The notes: generated from the letters alone by a model not told the origin. 64,000 bases of DNA from Cellulomonas sp. PhB143 (GCF_003752595.1 NZ_RKIJ01000009.1:186001-250000), one strand, 5' to 3'; positions 44,992 to 54,202 are shown, counted from the first letter of the stretch. Made by a program: numbers and translations.

Positions 44992-46041
44992 TCAGGGAAC
45001 GGCGCCGGCCTCGCGCTCGCGCCGCTCGTAGGCGTCGATCCACTCGTCGACCGACAGCCACTGCGCGAAGAGCCACTCCTCGCGCTCGCGCGCCGGCGTC
45101 GGCACCTGCGCGCGCGGCACCGTCCGGCCCGCCATCACGATGCGCTTGTCCATCGGCAGCGCCCGCCAGATGTCGCGGGCCGTCACGAGGCTCTCGAGGC
45201 CGGTGTGCGCGACGAACACGATCTCCGCCTCGGGCGCGGCGTCGAGGGCGGCCAGCACCCCGCCGAGGTGCGGGGCCATGACGTGCCGCATCGACTCGGC
45301 ATAGGCGGCGAGGCGGTCGTCCCCGGCGTCGCGCAGCGCCTGGACCCGTCGCGCCTGGCGGCGCGGGGTGACGTTCCCGCCCTCGGGGAAGATGAGCAGG
45401 GCGTCGTCGTCGTCCATCCCGACCGCCAGGTCGCCGACGGCGGCGCTGCCGCCGGGCGCGCCGGGGCGGCGCCGGGAGTGGGGCGTGATGAAGCGCGTCG
45501 GGATGCGGTTGAGCAGCACGTCGATGGCCGGGTCCCACTGCATGCTGTCCTTGAGGACGATGCGCGGCTCGCGCGCGAACCGGTTGAGGAGCGCGTCGAC
45601 CAGGACGAACGAGTCCCCCGGGCCGGCGTGCCGGCTGACCACGACGACGGGCCGGCCGGCCAGCGGTGCGAGCGCCTCGGCCCCCTCGACGTCGATCGTC
45701 AGGCGCAGGGTCCAGCGCACCTGCCAGAAGAACGCGGTGATCATCCGGCGCGCGAGCGCGTAGTGGGCACGCTGGAACGCGGGCCGGTGGATCGCCCACC
45801 CGAACCCGGAGGCCACCCAGAGCGCGAACAGCGCCACCAGGGCCGCGGCGTCCCAGAGCACGTAGAAGCTCGCCATCCACAGCACGCGCGTCAGGCGCAG
45901 GCGCCCGGGCAGCGCCCAGCTGACGATGCCGAGCACGAGCAGGGCGAGCATCGCCGTCGTCGGCACGAGCAGCACCGCGAGGAGCACGACCAGGGGGCCC
46001 AGCACCAGCCGGCGCACCCAGCGCGGAGGAAGTCGCCGCAC
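44992..46041 (-). CDS. PlsC-like 1-acylglycerol-3-phosphate acyltransferase family protein
   Basis: A 349-residue membrane acyltransferase. Two hydrophobic segments at about residues 12-44 and 55-80 anchor it. The acyltransferase domain has the catalytic HX4D box as RHAGPGDS (His138, Asp143) and IFPEGGNVTPRR as the phosphate-binding block. GTG start at 46041, with GAGGCG overlapping the patatin stop; the 10-bp gap shows cotranscription with the patatin-like gene. Together they suggest phospholipid remodelling (deacylation and reacylation). Substrate chain and headgroup are unknown. Confidence 0.9.
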   Translation of the reverse strand: MRRLPPRWVRRLVLGPLVVLLAVLLVPTTAMLALLVLGIVSWALPGRLRLTRVLWMASFYVLWDAAALVALFALWVASGFGWAIHRPAFQRAHYALARRMITAFFWQVRWTLRLTIDVEGAEALAPLAGRPVVVVSRHAGPGDSFVLVDALLNRFAREPRIVLKDSMQWDPAIDVLLNRIPTRFITPHSRRRPGAPGGSAAVGDLAVGMDDDDALLIFPEGGNVTPRRQARRVQALRDAGDDRLAAYAESMRHVMAPHLGGVLAALDAAPEAEIVFVAHTGLESLVTARDIWRALPMDKRIVMAGRTVPRAQVPTPAREREEWLFAQWLSVDEWIDAYERREREAGAVP

Positions 46042-46051
46042 GGCCCGCGCC

Positions 46052-46873
46052 TCAGGCCTCGTCGTGCAGGTAGCCGACCGCCGCGGCGTACGCGACGTCG
46101 ATGCGCGCCTGCGTCGCGTCGAGGCGCCGGTACGCGCCGCGCTTCTCGTCGCCCGGCGCCGGGCCGCCGCTGGGCAGCACGTGCAGGACGACGCCGTCGG
46201 GCAGGTCCGCGCGCTCGCGCGCGAAGCGGTGCCGGCGGGCGACCTCGAAGCTGACGCGCGCGACGTCCACCGGGTTCTCGGGCGCGGTCAGCGGCTCCTC
46301 GATCCGCCCGACCTGCAGCACGTAGATCTCGGTGGCCCCGCGGCGCACGGCCTCGCCGAGCGGGATGGAGTTGACCATGCCGCCGTCGATGTAGTGCTCG
46401 CCGTCGATCTCGGTCGGCGGGAGCGCGCCGGGCACGGACGCCGACGCGAGCACCGCCTCGACGAGCGGCCCGGAGTCGAACCAGTGCTCGGCCGCCCGCT
46501 CGATGCTCGCGGCCGAGACGACCAGGGGCACCTCGAGGTCCTCGAACCGGGTGCCGGCGCCCACGGCACCGGCGATCAGCGCCCGCAGGGACTCCGGGTC
46601 GTTGAGGTGGGTGCGCGACGCGGCCAGGCGGCGCACCTGGCGCAGCCACGACTCGCCGTAGATCTTCGCGGCGGTCGGCGACGCCCACGCCTGGGCCAGC
46701 CGGCCGATCACCGCGGGCGTCGGGTCCTGGGCGAGCGCAGCCCCGTTGATCGCGCCGATCGACGTGCCGACGACGAGGCCGGGCCGGATCCCGGCCTCGA
46801 GGAGCGCGCGCAGCATGCCGATCTGCACGGCGCCGCGCACGCCGCCACCACCGAGGACGAAGGCCGTGGTCAT
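46052..46873 (-). CDS. patatin-like phospholipase
   Basis: A 273-residue bacterial patatin (RssA/NTE group). The oxyanion-hole loop GGGGVRG is at residues 8-14, the nucleophile Ser38 in GTSIG, and the catalytic Asp163 in DGGM, so the Ser-Asp dyad is complete. No signal peptide; probably a cytoplasmic or membrane-associated lipid acyl hydrolase. It precedes the PlsC-like acyltransferase by 10 bp. It lies 51 bp downstream of the putA stop. Confidence 0.94.
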   Translation of the reverse strand: MTTAFVLGGGGVRGAVQIGMLRALLEAGIRPGLVVGTSIGAINGAALAQDPTPAVIGRLAQAWASPTAAKIYGESWLRQVRRLAASRTHLNDPESLRALIAGAVGAGTRFEDLEVPLVVSAASIERAAEHWFDSGPLVEAVLASASVPGALPPTEIDGEHYIDGGMVNSIPLGEAVRRGATEIYVLQVGRIEEPLTAPENPVDVARVSFEVARRHRFARERADLPDGVVLHVLPSGGPAPGDEKRGAYRRLDATQARIDVAYAAAVGYLHDEA

Positions 46874-46924
46874 GGCGCCGATGCTCTCACGATCCGCCGG
46901 CCCGCTCTCGGGCTCGGGACCCGC

Positions 46925-49900
46925 TCAGCCCATCACGTGGCCGTAGCGGTGCAGCGTGCGGCTCACCGCCTGCTCGCGCACCATCGTCAGCAGCTCCCGG
47001 CGCCCGGAGGCGAGCACCGGCCCGTCGAGCACCGTGACCTCGCCGACCCGCCCGGCCGCCGCGGCCCGCAGCCCCGCCGCGGCGCCCACGACCCGCACCC
47101 AGCCCGTGACCCGGCCGTCGGCGACCGCGGCGGCGAAGTCCGCGTCCGGGACCGACCCGGGGCCCTCCGACCGGCTCACCTCGACGGTGACGCCGGCCCG
47201 GCGGGCCGCGGCGAGCACCCGCGCGACCTCGACGGGCCGCGCGCCGCGCCCGACGCGCAGCGTGACCGCGTCGAGGGGGCGGTACCGGAAGACGTTCGCC
47301 TCGGCGGCCAGCCCCGACGGGTCGTGCTCGACGCCGAGCTCCTGCGCCCAGGCCCGTGCGTCGTCGGCCTCGGCCCGGGCGAGCCACCCCTCGGGCTCCG
47401 CCTCCCGGTCGGGGACGCCCGCGGCGTCGGCCCACGAGCCCAGCCCGGCGACGTAGTTGGGGCCGCCCGCCTTGGCGCCGGGACCCACGGACGAGGCCTT
47501 CCAGCCGCCGAAGGACTGGCGCTGCACGATCGCCCCCGTGATGTGCCGGTTGACGTAGGCGTTGCCGACCTCCACGCGGTCCAGCCAGCGCTCGACCTCC
47601 GCGTCGTCGAGGCTGTGAATCCCGCCCGTGAGCCCGAACGCGACGGCGTTCTGCAGGCCGATCGCCTCGTCGAGGCTCGCCGCCCTCATCAGGCCCAGCA
47701 CGGGGCCGAACACCTCCGTCGTGTGGAAGGGCGACCCGGGGGCGACGCCCGCCTTGAGCCCCGGCGACCAGAGCCGGCCCTCGGCGTCCAGGCGCGCGGG
47801 CCGCACGAGCCACTCCTCCCCCGGCTCGAGCACCGTCAGCGCGCGCAGCAGCTTGCCCGACGCCGGCTCCGTCAGCGGGTTCATCGTCACGCCGAGGTCC
47901 GTGGGCGCACCGACCCGCAGGGAACGGACGGCGTCGGTCAGCTGGGTGCGCACGCGCCGGCCCGTGCGGGTCCGCGGGTCGCCGGCAGCGCCGACGAGGA
48001 TCGCGAGCGACGCGGCCGAGCACTTCTGCCCCGCGTGACCGAACGCCGAGCGGACCAGGTCGGCGACCGCGAGGTCGATGTCCGCGGCGGGGGTCACGAC
48101 GAGCGCGTTCTTCCCGGAGGTCTCGGCGAACAGGGGCCGCTCGGGCACCCACCCGGCGAACGCCTGCGCCGTCTCGAGCGCGCCGGTGAGGATCACGCGC
48201 GACACGCCGTCGTGCGTGACGAGGTGCCTGCCGAGGTCGCCGTCGGGGACCCGCGCGTACTGCACGAGGTCGCGGGCGAGGTCCTCGTCGAAGCCCGCAG
48301 CACCGACGCCCGCCGCGTCGAGCAGGCCCGCGCGGATCGCGGCGACCGCGACCTCCAGGCACCGCGGCGTCGGGGGCGCGGGCTTGGCGACGACCGGCGA
48401 GCCGGCGGCGAGCGCCGCGAGGATCCCGCCGACGGGGATCGCGACCGGGAAGTTCCAGGGCGGCGTGACCAGGGTGACGCCCGACGGCGAGAAGGTGGCG
48501 TCCTCGACCTCCTCGAGCTGCTCCGCGCAGAGCGCGTAGTAGCGCGCGAAGTCGACGGCCTCGCTCACCTCGGGGTCGGCCTCCCCGATCGTCTTTCCCG
48601 GCTCGTGCACCATCGCGGTCACCAGGTCGGTGCGCGCCTCCTCGAGGCGGCGGGCCACCGCCCGCAGCGCGGCTGCCCGTGCCGCGGGCGCGACCCGGGA
48701 CCAGGTCGCGGCGGCCCGGCCGGCGCGGGCGACGACGTCGTCCACCTCGGCCGTGCTCGTGACCTCCGACGCCACCACCGGCCGGTACCCCTCGCCCGCC
48801 GCGACGCGGCGGGCCCACGCCCGGTGCTCCGCGACGGCCGGGTCGGTGTCCGCGGCGTTCTCGAAGCCGGCGTCGACGAACGCGGCGTCGATCACCGCGC
48901 CCGGCGCGGACCGCGGCCGCCGGCGCGGGGTCACCGCGTCGGCCGGGAAGTCGACGCCGAGCGCCACCGAGGCGCGGAACGCGGCCTCCTGCCGGTCCAT
49001 GGGGCTCTGCCGGTGCGTCGGGTCCTGCCGGTCCATGGACTCGTGCTGCTCGTCCGCGAACATGGCGTGCAGGAAGTTCTGCTCGGCGGAGTTCTCCTCG
49101 AGCCGGCGCACGAGGTAGGAGACCGCGACGTCGAAGTCCTGGTCGGCGACGGCGGGCGTGTACAGGACGACGGTGCCGCCGTCCTTCGCGACCTCGTCGC
49201 GCACGGCGCGGGACTCCGCGGGGGCCATGCCCTGCAGCATCTCGACGTCCAGGCCCGCGCTGACGCCGCGCGCCCGCCCGAGCAGCACGGCGAGCGCCAC
49301 GTGGAAGAGGTTGTGGCTCGCGACGCCGAGGCGCACCACCTCGGAGCGCCCCGGGCGCAGGGCGTGGTCGACGAGCCGGACGTAGTTGGCGTCCACGTCC
49401 GCCTTGGTCGGGTAGGGCGCCGGCGTCCAGCCGTGCAGCTCGGCCTCGACGTGCTCCATCGCGAGGTTGGCGCCCTTGACGAGCCGGACCTTGATGGGCG
49501 CGCCGCCCGCGGCGACGCGCTCGCGGGCGAACTCGGTGAGACCGTCCAGGGCGCCCAGCGCGTCCGGCAGGTAGGCCTGCAGGACGATCCCGGCCTCGAG
49601 GTCGCGCAGCTCGTCGCGGTCCAGGACCGCGCGGAAGACGGCCGTGGTCAGGGCGAGGTCCTTGTACTCCTCCATGTCGAGGTTGACGAACACCCCGTGC
49701 TCGCGCGCCGCCCGGTACAGCGGCAGGAGGCGCTCGACGACGCGGTCGCGCGAGCCCTCGAGGTCCCACGGCACGAGCTGGGAGACCACCGAGGAGACCT
49801 TCACGGAGACGTAGTCGACGTCGGGGCGCTCCACGAGCGCGATCGTGCGGCGCAGGCGCGCGGTCGCCTCGTCCTCGCCCAGGACCGCCTCGCCGAGCAG

Positions 49901-50401
49901 GTTCACGTTGAGCCGGTACCGCTGCGCGCGGGTGCGGGCGAGGTGGGCGCCGAGGCCGGGACCGGCGTCGGCGACGAGGTGACCGACGAGCTGGCGCAGG
50001 CGCGTGCGCGCGGCGGGCACGACGACCCGGGGCAGCGCGGGGGCGACGAGCGCGCCCGCGCGCAGCAGCAGCCGGTCGACCGGGCCGAGGAACCCCTGCG
50101 CGTCGCCCGCCAGGCCGCCGAGGCGGCGCAGCTCGCGGGCGGCGACGTGCACGTCGTGCGGGCGGGCGACGTCGTCGACGAACCGGACGGCGAGCTCCAG
50201 GCCGCGCGGGTCGGAGACCAGCGCCCCGAGGCGGCCGGCGGTGGCCTGCTCGGCGGCGTCCTGGTCGGCCTCCGCCGCCGCGATCCAGGTGCGGGCGAGG
50301 GCCACGGCGTCGTCGGCCAGCGCGGCAGGGTCGCAGGGGCGGGCGGGACCGACGGGCTCCGCGAGGGGTGCCGACGGGACGGGGGACGATGTGTGCGCCA
50401 T
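46925..50401 (-). CDS. putA: bifunctional proline dehydrogenase / glutamate-semialdehyde dehydrogenase
   Basis: An 1158-residue PutA-type enzyme that oxidises proline to glutamate in two steps. The FAD-dependent ProDH barrel occupies about residues 90-440 (YRLNVNLLGEAVLG; YVSVKVSSVVSQL; KVRLVKGANLAME). A short repeat-containing linker follows near 480. The aldehyde dehydrogenase runs from about 530 to 1010, with TPPWNFPVAIPVGG for NAD binding and the catalytic Cys794 in GHAGQKCSAAS. No N-terminal DNA-binding domain. I take the ATG at 50401, where CACAGT lies exactly 6 bp upstream. Divergent from the PAS-AraC regulator, the probable controller. Confidence 0.95.
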   Translation of the reverse strand: MAHTSSPVPSAPLAEPVGPARPCDPAALADDAVALARTWIAAAEADQDAAEQATAGRLGALVSDPRGLELAVRFVDDVARPHDVHVAARELRRLGGLAGDAQGFLGPVDRLLLRAGALVAPALPRVVVPAARTRLRQLVGHLVADAGPGLGAHLARTRAQRYRLNVNLLGEAVLGEDEATARLRRTIALVERPDVDYVSVKVSSVVSQLVPWDLEGSRDRVVERLLPLYRAAREHGVFVNLDMEEYKDLALTTAVFRAVLDRDELRDLEAGIVLQAYLPDALGALDGLTEFARERVAAGGAPIKVRLVKGANLAMEHVEAELHGWTPAPYPTKADVDANYVRLVDHALRPGRSEVVRLGVASHNLFHVALAVLLGRARGVSAGLDVEMLQGMAPAESRAVRDEVAKDGGTVVLYTPAVADQDFDVAVSYLVRRLEENSAEQNFLHAMFADEQHESMDRQDPTHRQSPMDRQEAAFRASVALGVDFPADAVTPRRRPRSAPGAVIDAAFVDAGFENAADTDPAVAEHRAWARRVAAGEGYRPVVASEVTSTAEVDDVVARAGRAAATWSRVAPAARAAALRAVARRLEEARTDLVTAMVHEPGKTIGEADPEVSEAVDFARYYALCAEQLEEVEDATFSPSGVTLVTPPWNFPVAIPVGGILAALAAGSPVVAKPAPPTPRCLEVAVAAIRAGLLDAAGVGAAGFDEDLARDLVQYARVPDGDLGRHLVTHDGVSRVILTGALETAQAFAGWVPERPLFAETSGKNALVVTPAADIDLAVADLVRSAFGHAGQKCSAASLAILVGAAGDPRTRTGRRVRTQLTDAVRSLRVGAPTDLGVTMNPLTEPASGKLLRALTVLEPGEEWLVRPARLDAEGRLWSPGLKAGVAPGSPFHTTEVFGPVLGLMRAASLDEAIGLQNAVAFGLTGGIHSLDDAEVERWLDRVEVGNAYVNRHITGAIVQRQSFGGWKASSVGPGAKAGGPNYVAGLGSWADAAGVPDREAEPEGWLARAEADDARAWAQELGVEHDPSGLAAEANVFRYRPLDAVTLRVGRGARPVEVARVLAAARRAGVTVEVSRSEGPGSVPDADFAAAVADGRVTGWVRVVGAAAGLRAAAAGRVGEVTVLDGPVLASGRRELLTMVREQAVSRTLHRYGHVMG

Positions 50402-50407
50402 CACACC

Positions 50408-50413
50408 ACTGTG
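50408..50413 (-). promoter_or_regulatory. -10 hexamer of putA, leaderless type
   Basis: CACAGT on the minus strand, 6 bp before the ATG. The same hexamer at the same distance precedes the TspO-like gene at 57066. Confidence 0.4.
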
Positions 50414-50454
50414 CTCCGCGCGCGGGCGTGCTGTCTTGTACGAACCGGGGTGGG

Positions 50455-51261
50455 ATGGGCCCCGTGCCCGACAACCCGACCGACCTGCCGCTGAGCCCCG
50501 TCATGGTCGCCCTGATGGACGAGCTCGCCCAGACGATGTTCTGCGCCAAGGACCTCGCGGGCCGGTACGTCGCGGTCAACCGGGTCTTCGTCATGCGGAC
50601 CAGCGCCCGCTCGCGCCGCGACGTCCTCGGGCGGACGGCGGCCGACCTGTTCGTCCCCCAGCTCGCCGAGCGCTACGCCCAGCAGGACGCCGAGGTGCTG
50701 CGCACCGGGCGCCCGCTGCGCAACGAGCTCGAGCTGATCCGCCGCCTGGGCGGCACCCCGGGCTGGTTCCTCACCTCGAAGCTCCCGGTGCACGACGACG
50801 CGGGTCGCCTGTGCGGGATCGTGTCCGTCTCCCAGGACCTGCACGAGTCGGACGCCGACGACGCGACCATGGACTCGATGGCGCGGCTCGTCGCCGCCGT
50901 CGAGGAGCGGCTGACGGAACCTCTCGCGGCCGCCGACCTCGCGGTCCTCGCAGGGTGCAGCGTCGACGTCCTCGACCGGCGCGTGCGGCGCGTCTTCTCC
51001 CTCACCCCGCGCCAGCTCGTGCTGCGCGCCCGCGTGGACCGCGCCACGGCGCTGCTGACGGGCGGCGATCTGCCGCTGGCCGACGTCGCGGCCGCGGCGG
51101 GGTTCTACGACCAGCCGTCCTTCACCCGGACGTTCGCGCGCCTGACCGGCGAGACGCCGGCGTCGTACCGGCGCCGGGCGCGCGCCCGGTCCCGCTGGGA
51201 CGCGCGAACACCAGCCGCCGCTGCACCGACCAGCCGACGAGGAAGAGCACCAGGTCGGTGA
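50455..51261 (+). CDS. PAS-domain AraC-family transcriptional regulator
   Basis: A 268-residue regulator. Residues about 15-135 form a PAS domain (MDELAQTMFCAKDLAGRYVAVNRVF; GWFLTSKLPVHDDAGRLCGIVSVSQDLHE). The C-terminal AraC/XylS domain (about 150-250) has two helix-turn-helices, PLAAADLAVLAGCSVDVLDR and LADVAAAAGFYDQPSFTRTF, ending in TPASYRRR. It is divergent from putA with 53 bp between starts, so control of proline catabolism is likely. The ATG at 50455 or the GTG at 50464 may be used. Its last 140 bp overlap the end of the convergent GT2-GtrA gene, including part of the second helix-turn-helix. Confidence 0.88.
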   Translation: MGPVPDNPTDLPLSPVMVALMDELAQTMFCAKDLAGRYVAVNRVFVMRTSARSRRDVLGRTAADLFVPQLAERYAQQDAEVLRTGRPLRNELELIRRLGGTPGWFLTSKLPVHDDAGRLCGIVSVSQDLHESDADDATMDSMARLVAAVEERLTEPLAAADLAVLAGCSVDVLDRRVRRVFSLTPRQLVLRARVDRATALLTGGDLPLADVAAAAGFYDQPSFTRTFARLTGETPASYRRRARARSRWDARTPAAAAPTSRRGRAPGR

Positions 51262-52249
51262 GCACCTTCGCGGGCAGCACGGGCGCGCCCATCGCCGCGA
51301 AGCCGCGCAGGAGCACGTACCCGGCGGCGACCAGGACGACGGCGAGGCACGCGTAGCGCAGCGCCTCGCGCCGGGTGTGGCGGCGGTCGGTCGCGCGGAA
51401 CACGACCAGCTTGTTCGCCAGGAAGTTCGCCGAGCCGCTCACCACGCGCGCGCCGACGAGGGCGAGCAGCAGCGACCCCGTCCACGACTGCAGCAGGACG
51501 AGGAGGGCCAGCTCGAGCGCGAACGACGCCGACCCGGTCGCCGCGAACCGCAGCACCGGCGCCAGCACCCGCAGGGAGTCGACGACGGGGCGGAAGTGCG
51601 AGGACGCGTTCTGCTCGAGGTAGACCGTCTCGACCGGCAGCTCGACGACGGCGTGGCCCGCGCCCCGCGCGCGCAGCAGCACCGCGAGCTCGTACTCGAA
51701 CCGCTCCCCCGGCACGCTGAGCAGCCAGGGGAGCATCGCGAGCGGGTACGCGCGCAGCCCGGTCTGCGTGTCGTGCAGCGGCAGGCCGGTGACGAGCCGG
51801 AAGGCGCCGCGCGCGACGGCGTTGCCCAGGCGGCTGCGCAGCGGCACCCGCCCGGTGAACCGCCGGCCGCCGAGCACCATGCCACCCGCCGCCCCGGCGC
51901 CCGCCGCGCCGGCCCGCTCCGCGACCCGCAGGACGTCGCGGACCGTGTGCTGGCCGTCGCAGTCGGCGCACACGACGACCTCCTGGGCGTCGCGCCCGGC
52001 GCCCTCGAGGAGGTGCCGGAACCCGAGCCGGAGCGCGTGCCCCTTGCCGTGGTTGACGGCCCCGCCGTCGGCCGCGTCGACCACGACCGTCGCCCCCAGG
52101 GCCGCGACGTCGTCGAGCACCGGCGCGTACGCGGGCCCGGAGCCGTCGTCGACCACCACGACCCGCGCGCGGGGCGCGGACCGCGCGAGCTCCGCGACCA
52201 GGGCGGTCAGGCGCCCGTCCGGCTCGTAGGCGGGGACGAGGACGATCAC
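51122..52249 (-). CDS. GT2 glycosyltransferase fused to GtrA-like membrane domain
   Basis: A 375-residue fusion. Residues 1-225 are a GT2 dolichol/polyprenyl-phosphate-sugar synthase-like domain (VLVPAYEPDGRLTALVAEL; VVVVDDGSG; ADCDGQHTVRDVLRV with the DCD metal motif; GLRAYPLAMLPWLLSV). Residues about 230-345 form the four-helix GtrA domain (FAATGSASFALELALLVLL; SANFLANKLVVFRA; TDLVLFLVGWSVQRRLVF). It would load a sugar onto a lipid carrier and help flip it. The GTG at 52249 overlaps the upstream stop as GTGA. The 25-residue tail after the last helix runs antisense into the AraC gene. Confidence 0.9.
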   Translation of the reverse strand: MIVLVPAYEPDGRLTALVAELARSAPRARVVVVDDGSGPAYAPVLDDVAALGATVVVDAADGGAVNHGKGHALRLGFRHLLEGAGRDAQEVVVCADCDGQHTVRDVLRVAERAGAAGAGAAGGMVLGGRRFTGRVPLRSRLGNAVARGAFRLVTGLPLHDTQTGLRAYPLAMLPWLLSVPGERFEYELAVLLRARGAGHAVVELPVETVYLEQNASSHFRPVVDSLRVLAPVLRFAATGSASFALELALLVLLQSWTGSLLLALVGARVVSGSANFLANKLVVFRATDRRHTRREALRYACLAVVLVAAGYVLLRGFAAMGAPVLPAKVLTDLVLFLVGWSVQRRLVFARPSGTGRAPGAGTTPASRRSGARTSG

Positions 52250-53307
52250 GACGACGCCCCGGCGGCGGCCCTGCGGGCGTCGGCGACGTAGAGGATGTCC
52301 GACGTCCCGCGCTCCTGGCCCCGGCCGAGCGGGTCGTTGACGAGCGCGCCGTCGAAGTACATGGTCGACGAGCCGCCGCCGTCGATGTTGTAGGCGGTCG
52401 TGGCGCCGAGCCCCTGCATGATCGTGGCGAGCCCGGTCATCGTGACGCCCGCGCTGTACCCGGGGCTGCGGCCGTCGACCACGACCAGGACCAGGTGGTT
52501 CTCGTCCACCACCCCGATCGCGGTGCGCGGCTGGGCGCCCTGGATGGAGTGGTTGCCGACGTTGGTGTCGACCTCGACGTCGTCGATCCCGGCGGGGACC
52601 TCGCCGTCCTCGAGGATCGCGGGGCCGAAGGACAGGGTGTTCCAGACGCCGTCGTCCACCAGCGTCTGCGCGTCGGTCGCGGTCTCGTCGTAGACCTCGA
52701 CGTGGCCGTCGCGGTAGAACGCCAGCCCCTCGCGGGCCCCCTCGTCGCGGAAGACGACACCGTCCCGGATGACGATGCCCGTGTCGCGGAAGCCGTAGTA
52801 GTCGCCGTTGATCGCCAGGATCGCGTCGTTGTCCGCCGCGATGTCGGAGGTGTCCTCGACGATGTTGGTGCCGAACTCGTCCTGCGCGAAGGCCGAGCGC
52901 AGCGTCGTGGCGTCGTCGAGGACGACGTCGGCGACGTAGTAGGTGACCGTGTCGTCGCCCGAGCCCTCGGTCACCGTGTCGATCGAGATGCTCGTGCCGC
53001 CGGACGTGTAGGAGGTGTCCGTGACGGCCGTGTCGTCGTCCCCGGAGGTGGCGGTGTCCCCGGAGGCGGCGGCGCCGGAGGCCCCGGAGGCGGCGGCGAC
53101 GTACGAGCTCACGTCCCCGATCTCGACGTGGTCCACCACGAACCGGTCGAGCGCCCACGCCGACGTCCCGCCGACGACGAGCGCGAGCGACGCACCCCCG
53201 GCGACCCACGCGCGGCGGCGCCGTCGTCGGCGGTGCCGGTGCTGCTGGTCCTCGTGCTGGCTCTGGCGGTGGGTCCGGGTCTGGGTCTCACGGCTGTCGG
53301 TCGTCAT
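52246..53307 (-). CDS. phosphodiester glycosidase family exported protein (NAGPA-like)
   Basis: A 353-residue protein. The His/Arg/Gln-rich cytoplasmic head and one transmembrane helix at about 33-52 are followed by a Ser/Gly/Asp-rich linker and an NAGPA/DUF2233 domain from about residue 100: TLRSAFAQDEFGTNIVEDTS, AILAINGDYYGFRDTGIVIRDG, LVLVVVDGRSPGYSAGVTM and the signature NIDGGGSSTMYFDG. Eukaryotic relatives uncover mannose-6-phosphate; bacterial members may cleave glycopolymer phosphodiesters. Coupled by GTGA to the GT2-GtrA gene, so both likely act in one envelope glycan pathway. Confidence 0.9.
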   Translation of the reverse strand: MTTDSRETQTRTHRQSQHEDQQHRHRRRRRRRAWVAGGASLALVVGGTSAWALDRFVVDHVEIGDVSSYVAAASGASGAAASGDTATSGDDDTAVTDTSYTSGGTSISIDTVTEGSGDDTVTYYVADVVLDDATTLRSAFAQDEFGTNIVEDTSDIAADNDAILAINGDYYGFRDTGIVIRDGVVFRDEGAREGLAFYRDGHVEVYDETATDAQTLVDDGVWNTLSFGPAILEDGEVPAGIDDVEVDTNVGNHSIQGAQPRTAIGVVDENHLVLVVVDGRSPGYSAGVTMTGLATIMQGLGATTAYNIDGGGSSTMYFDGALVNDPLGRGQERGTSDILYVADARRAAAGASS

Positions 53308-53401
53308 GCCTCGTGTCTACGGACCGCGCCCACGCGCCCGGTCAGCCCGCGCTGGGTCCCGGCTGTGACCTGCAGAGGCTGTGACCTGCGCAGCCGCCGC
53401 G

Positions 53402-53407
53402 TACGGT
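53402..53407 (+). promoter_or_regulatory. -10 hexamer of aldo/keto reductase gene, leaderless type
   Basis: TACGGT, 6 bp (GGCCCG), then the ATG at 53414. This rules out the in-frame start at 53381. Confidence 0.55.
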
Positions 53408-53413
53408 GGCCCG

Positions 53414-54202
53414 ATGACGCCTCCCGACGCGCACCCCGTGCCCTCAGCGACACTGCCCGGCGGCGAGATGCCGCTGCTGGGCCTCGGTACCTGGCAGGCC
53501 GAGGGCGACGACTGCTACCGCGCCGTCTCGACCGCGCTCGAGGCCGGTTACCGGCACGTCGACACCGCGACGGGCTACGGCAACGAGGAGCAGGTCGGGC
53601 GCGCGCTGCGCGAGTCCGGGCTGGCCCGCGACGAGGTCTTCGTGACGACCAAGCTGCCCCCGGAGGCCGAGGGCAAGGAGGCCGAGACGCTCGCGCGCTC
53701 GCTCGAGGCGCTCGGCACCGACCACCTCGACCTGTGGCTCGTGCACTGGCCGCCCGGAGGCGTGGCAGCTCCGTGGGTCTGGGCCCGCCTCGTCGAGGCC
53801 CGCAACGAGGGGTACGTCCGCTCGGTCGGCGTCAGCAACTACTCGGTCGAGCAGGTGGACGTCCTCTCCGAGCAGGTCGGCGAGACCCCCGCGGTCGACC
53901 AGATCCCCTGGAGCCCGGCCGACCACGACCCGAGGCTCGCGCACGAGCTCGCGCGTCGCGGCGTCGTCCTCGAGGGGTACAGCCCGTTCAAGCGCACCGA
54001 CCTCGACGCGCCGGTGCTGCGCGAGGTCGCCGCGACGCACGGCGTGAGCCCCGCCCAGGTCGTGGTGCGCTGGCACCTGGACCACGGGTACGTCGTCATC
54101 CCCAAGTCGGTGACGCCCGGGCGGATCCGCACGAACCTCGACGTCACGGGCTTCGCGCTCGACGACGCCGAGCTCGCCCGGATCGACGCGCTCGGCGGCT
54201 GA
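53414..54202 (+). CDS. aldo/keto reductase
   Basis: A 262-residue NADPH-dependent reductase of the 2,5-diketo-gluconate reductase-like group. The catalytic tetrad is visible: Asp and Tyr in HVDTATGYGNEE, Lys in VTTKLPP, and His in LWLVHWPP. VGVSNYSVEQV and the cofactor-binding IPKSVTPGRIRTNLDV are in place. Slightly shorter than the ~275 residues usual for the group. Physiological substrate unknown; not obviously linked to its neighbours. Confidence 0.93.
   Translation: MTPPDAHPVPSATLPGGEMPLLGLGTWQAEGDDCYRAVSTALEAGYRHVDTATGYGNEEQVGRALRESGLARDEVFVTTKLPPEAEGKEAETLARSLEALGTDHLDLWLVHWPPGGVAAPWVWARLVEARNEGYVRSVGVSNYSVEQVDVLSEQVGETPAVDQIPWSPADHDPRLAHELARRGVVLEGYSPFKRTDLDAPVLREVAATHGVSPAQVVVRWHLDHGYVVIPKSVTPGRIRTNLDVTGFALDDAELARIDALGG

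Noticed and set aside
45926-50494. Long open frames antisense to real genes, e.g. opposite putA, opposite the large GT2 (5231-9067) and opposite manB (609-2273)
   Set aside because: These come from the codon bias of very GC-rich DNA; their translations are Arg/Gly/Ala-rich without motifs, while the opposite strand encodes clear families.
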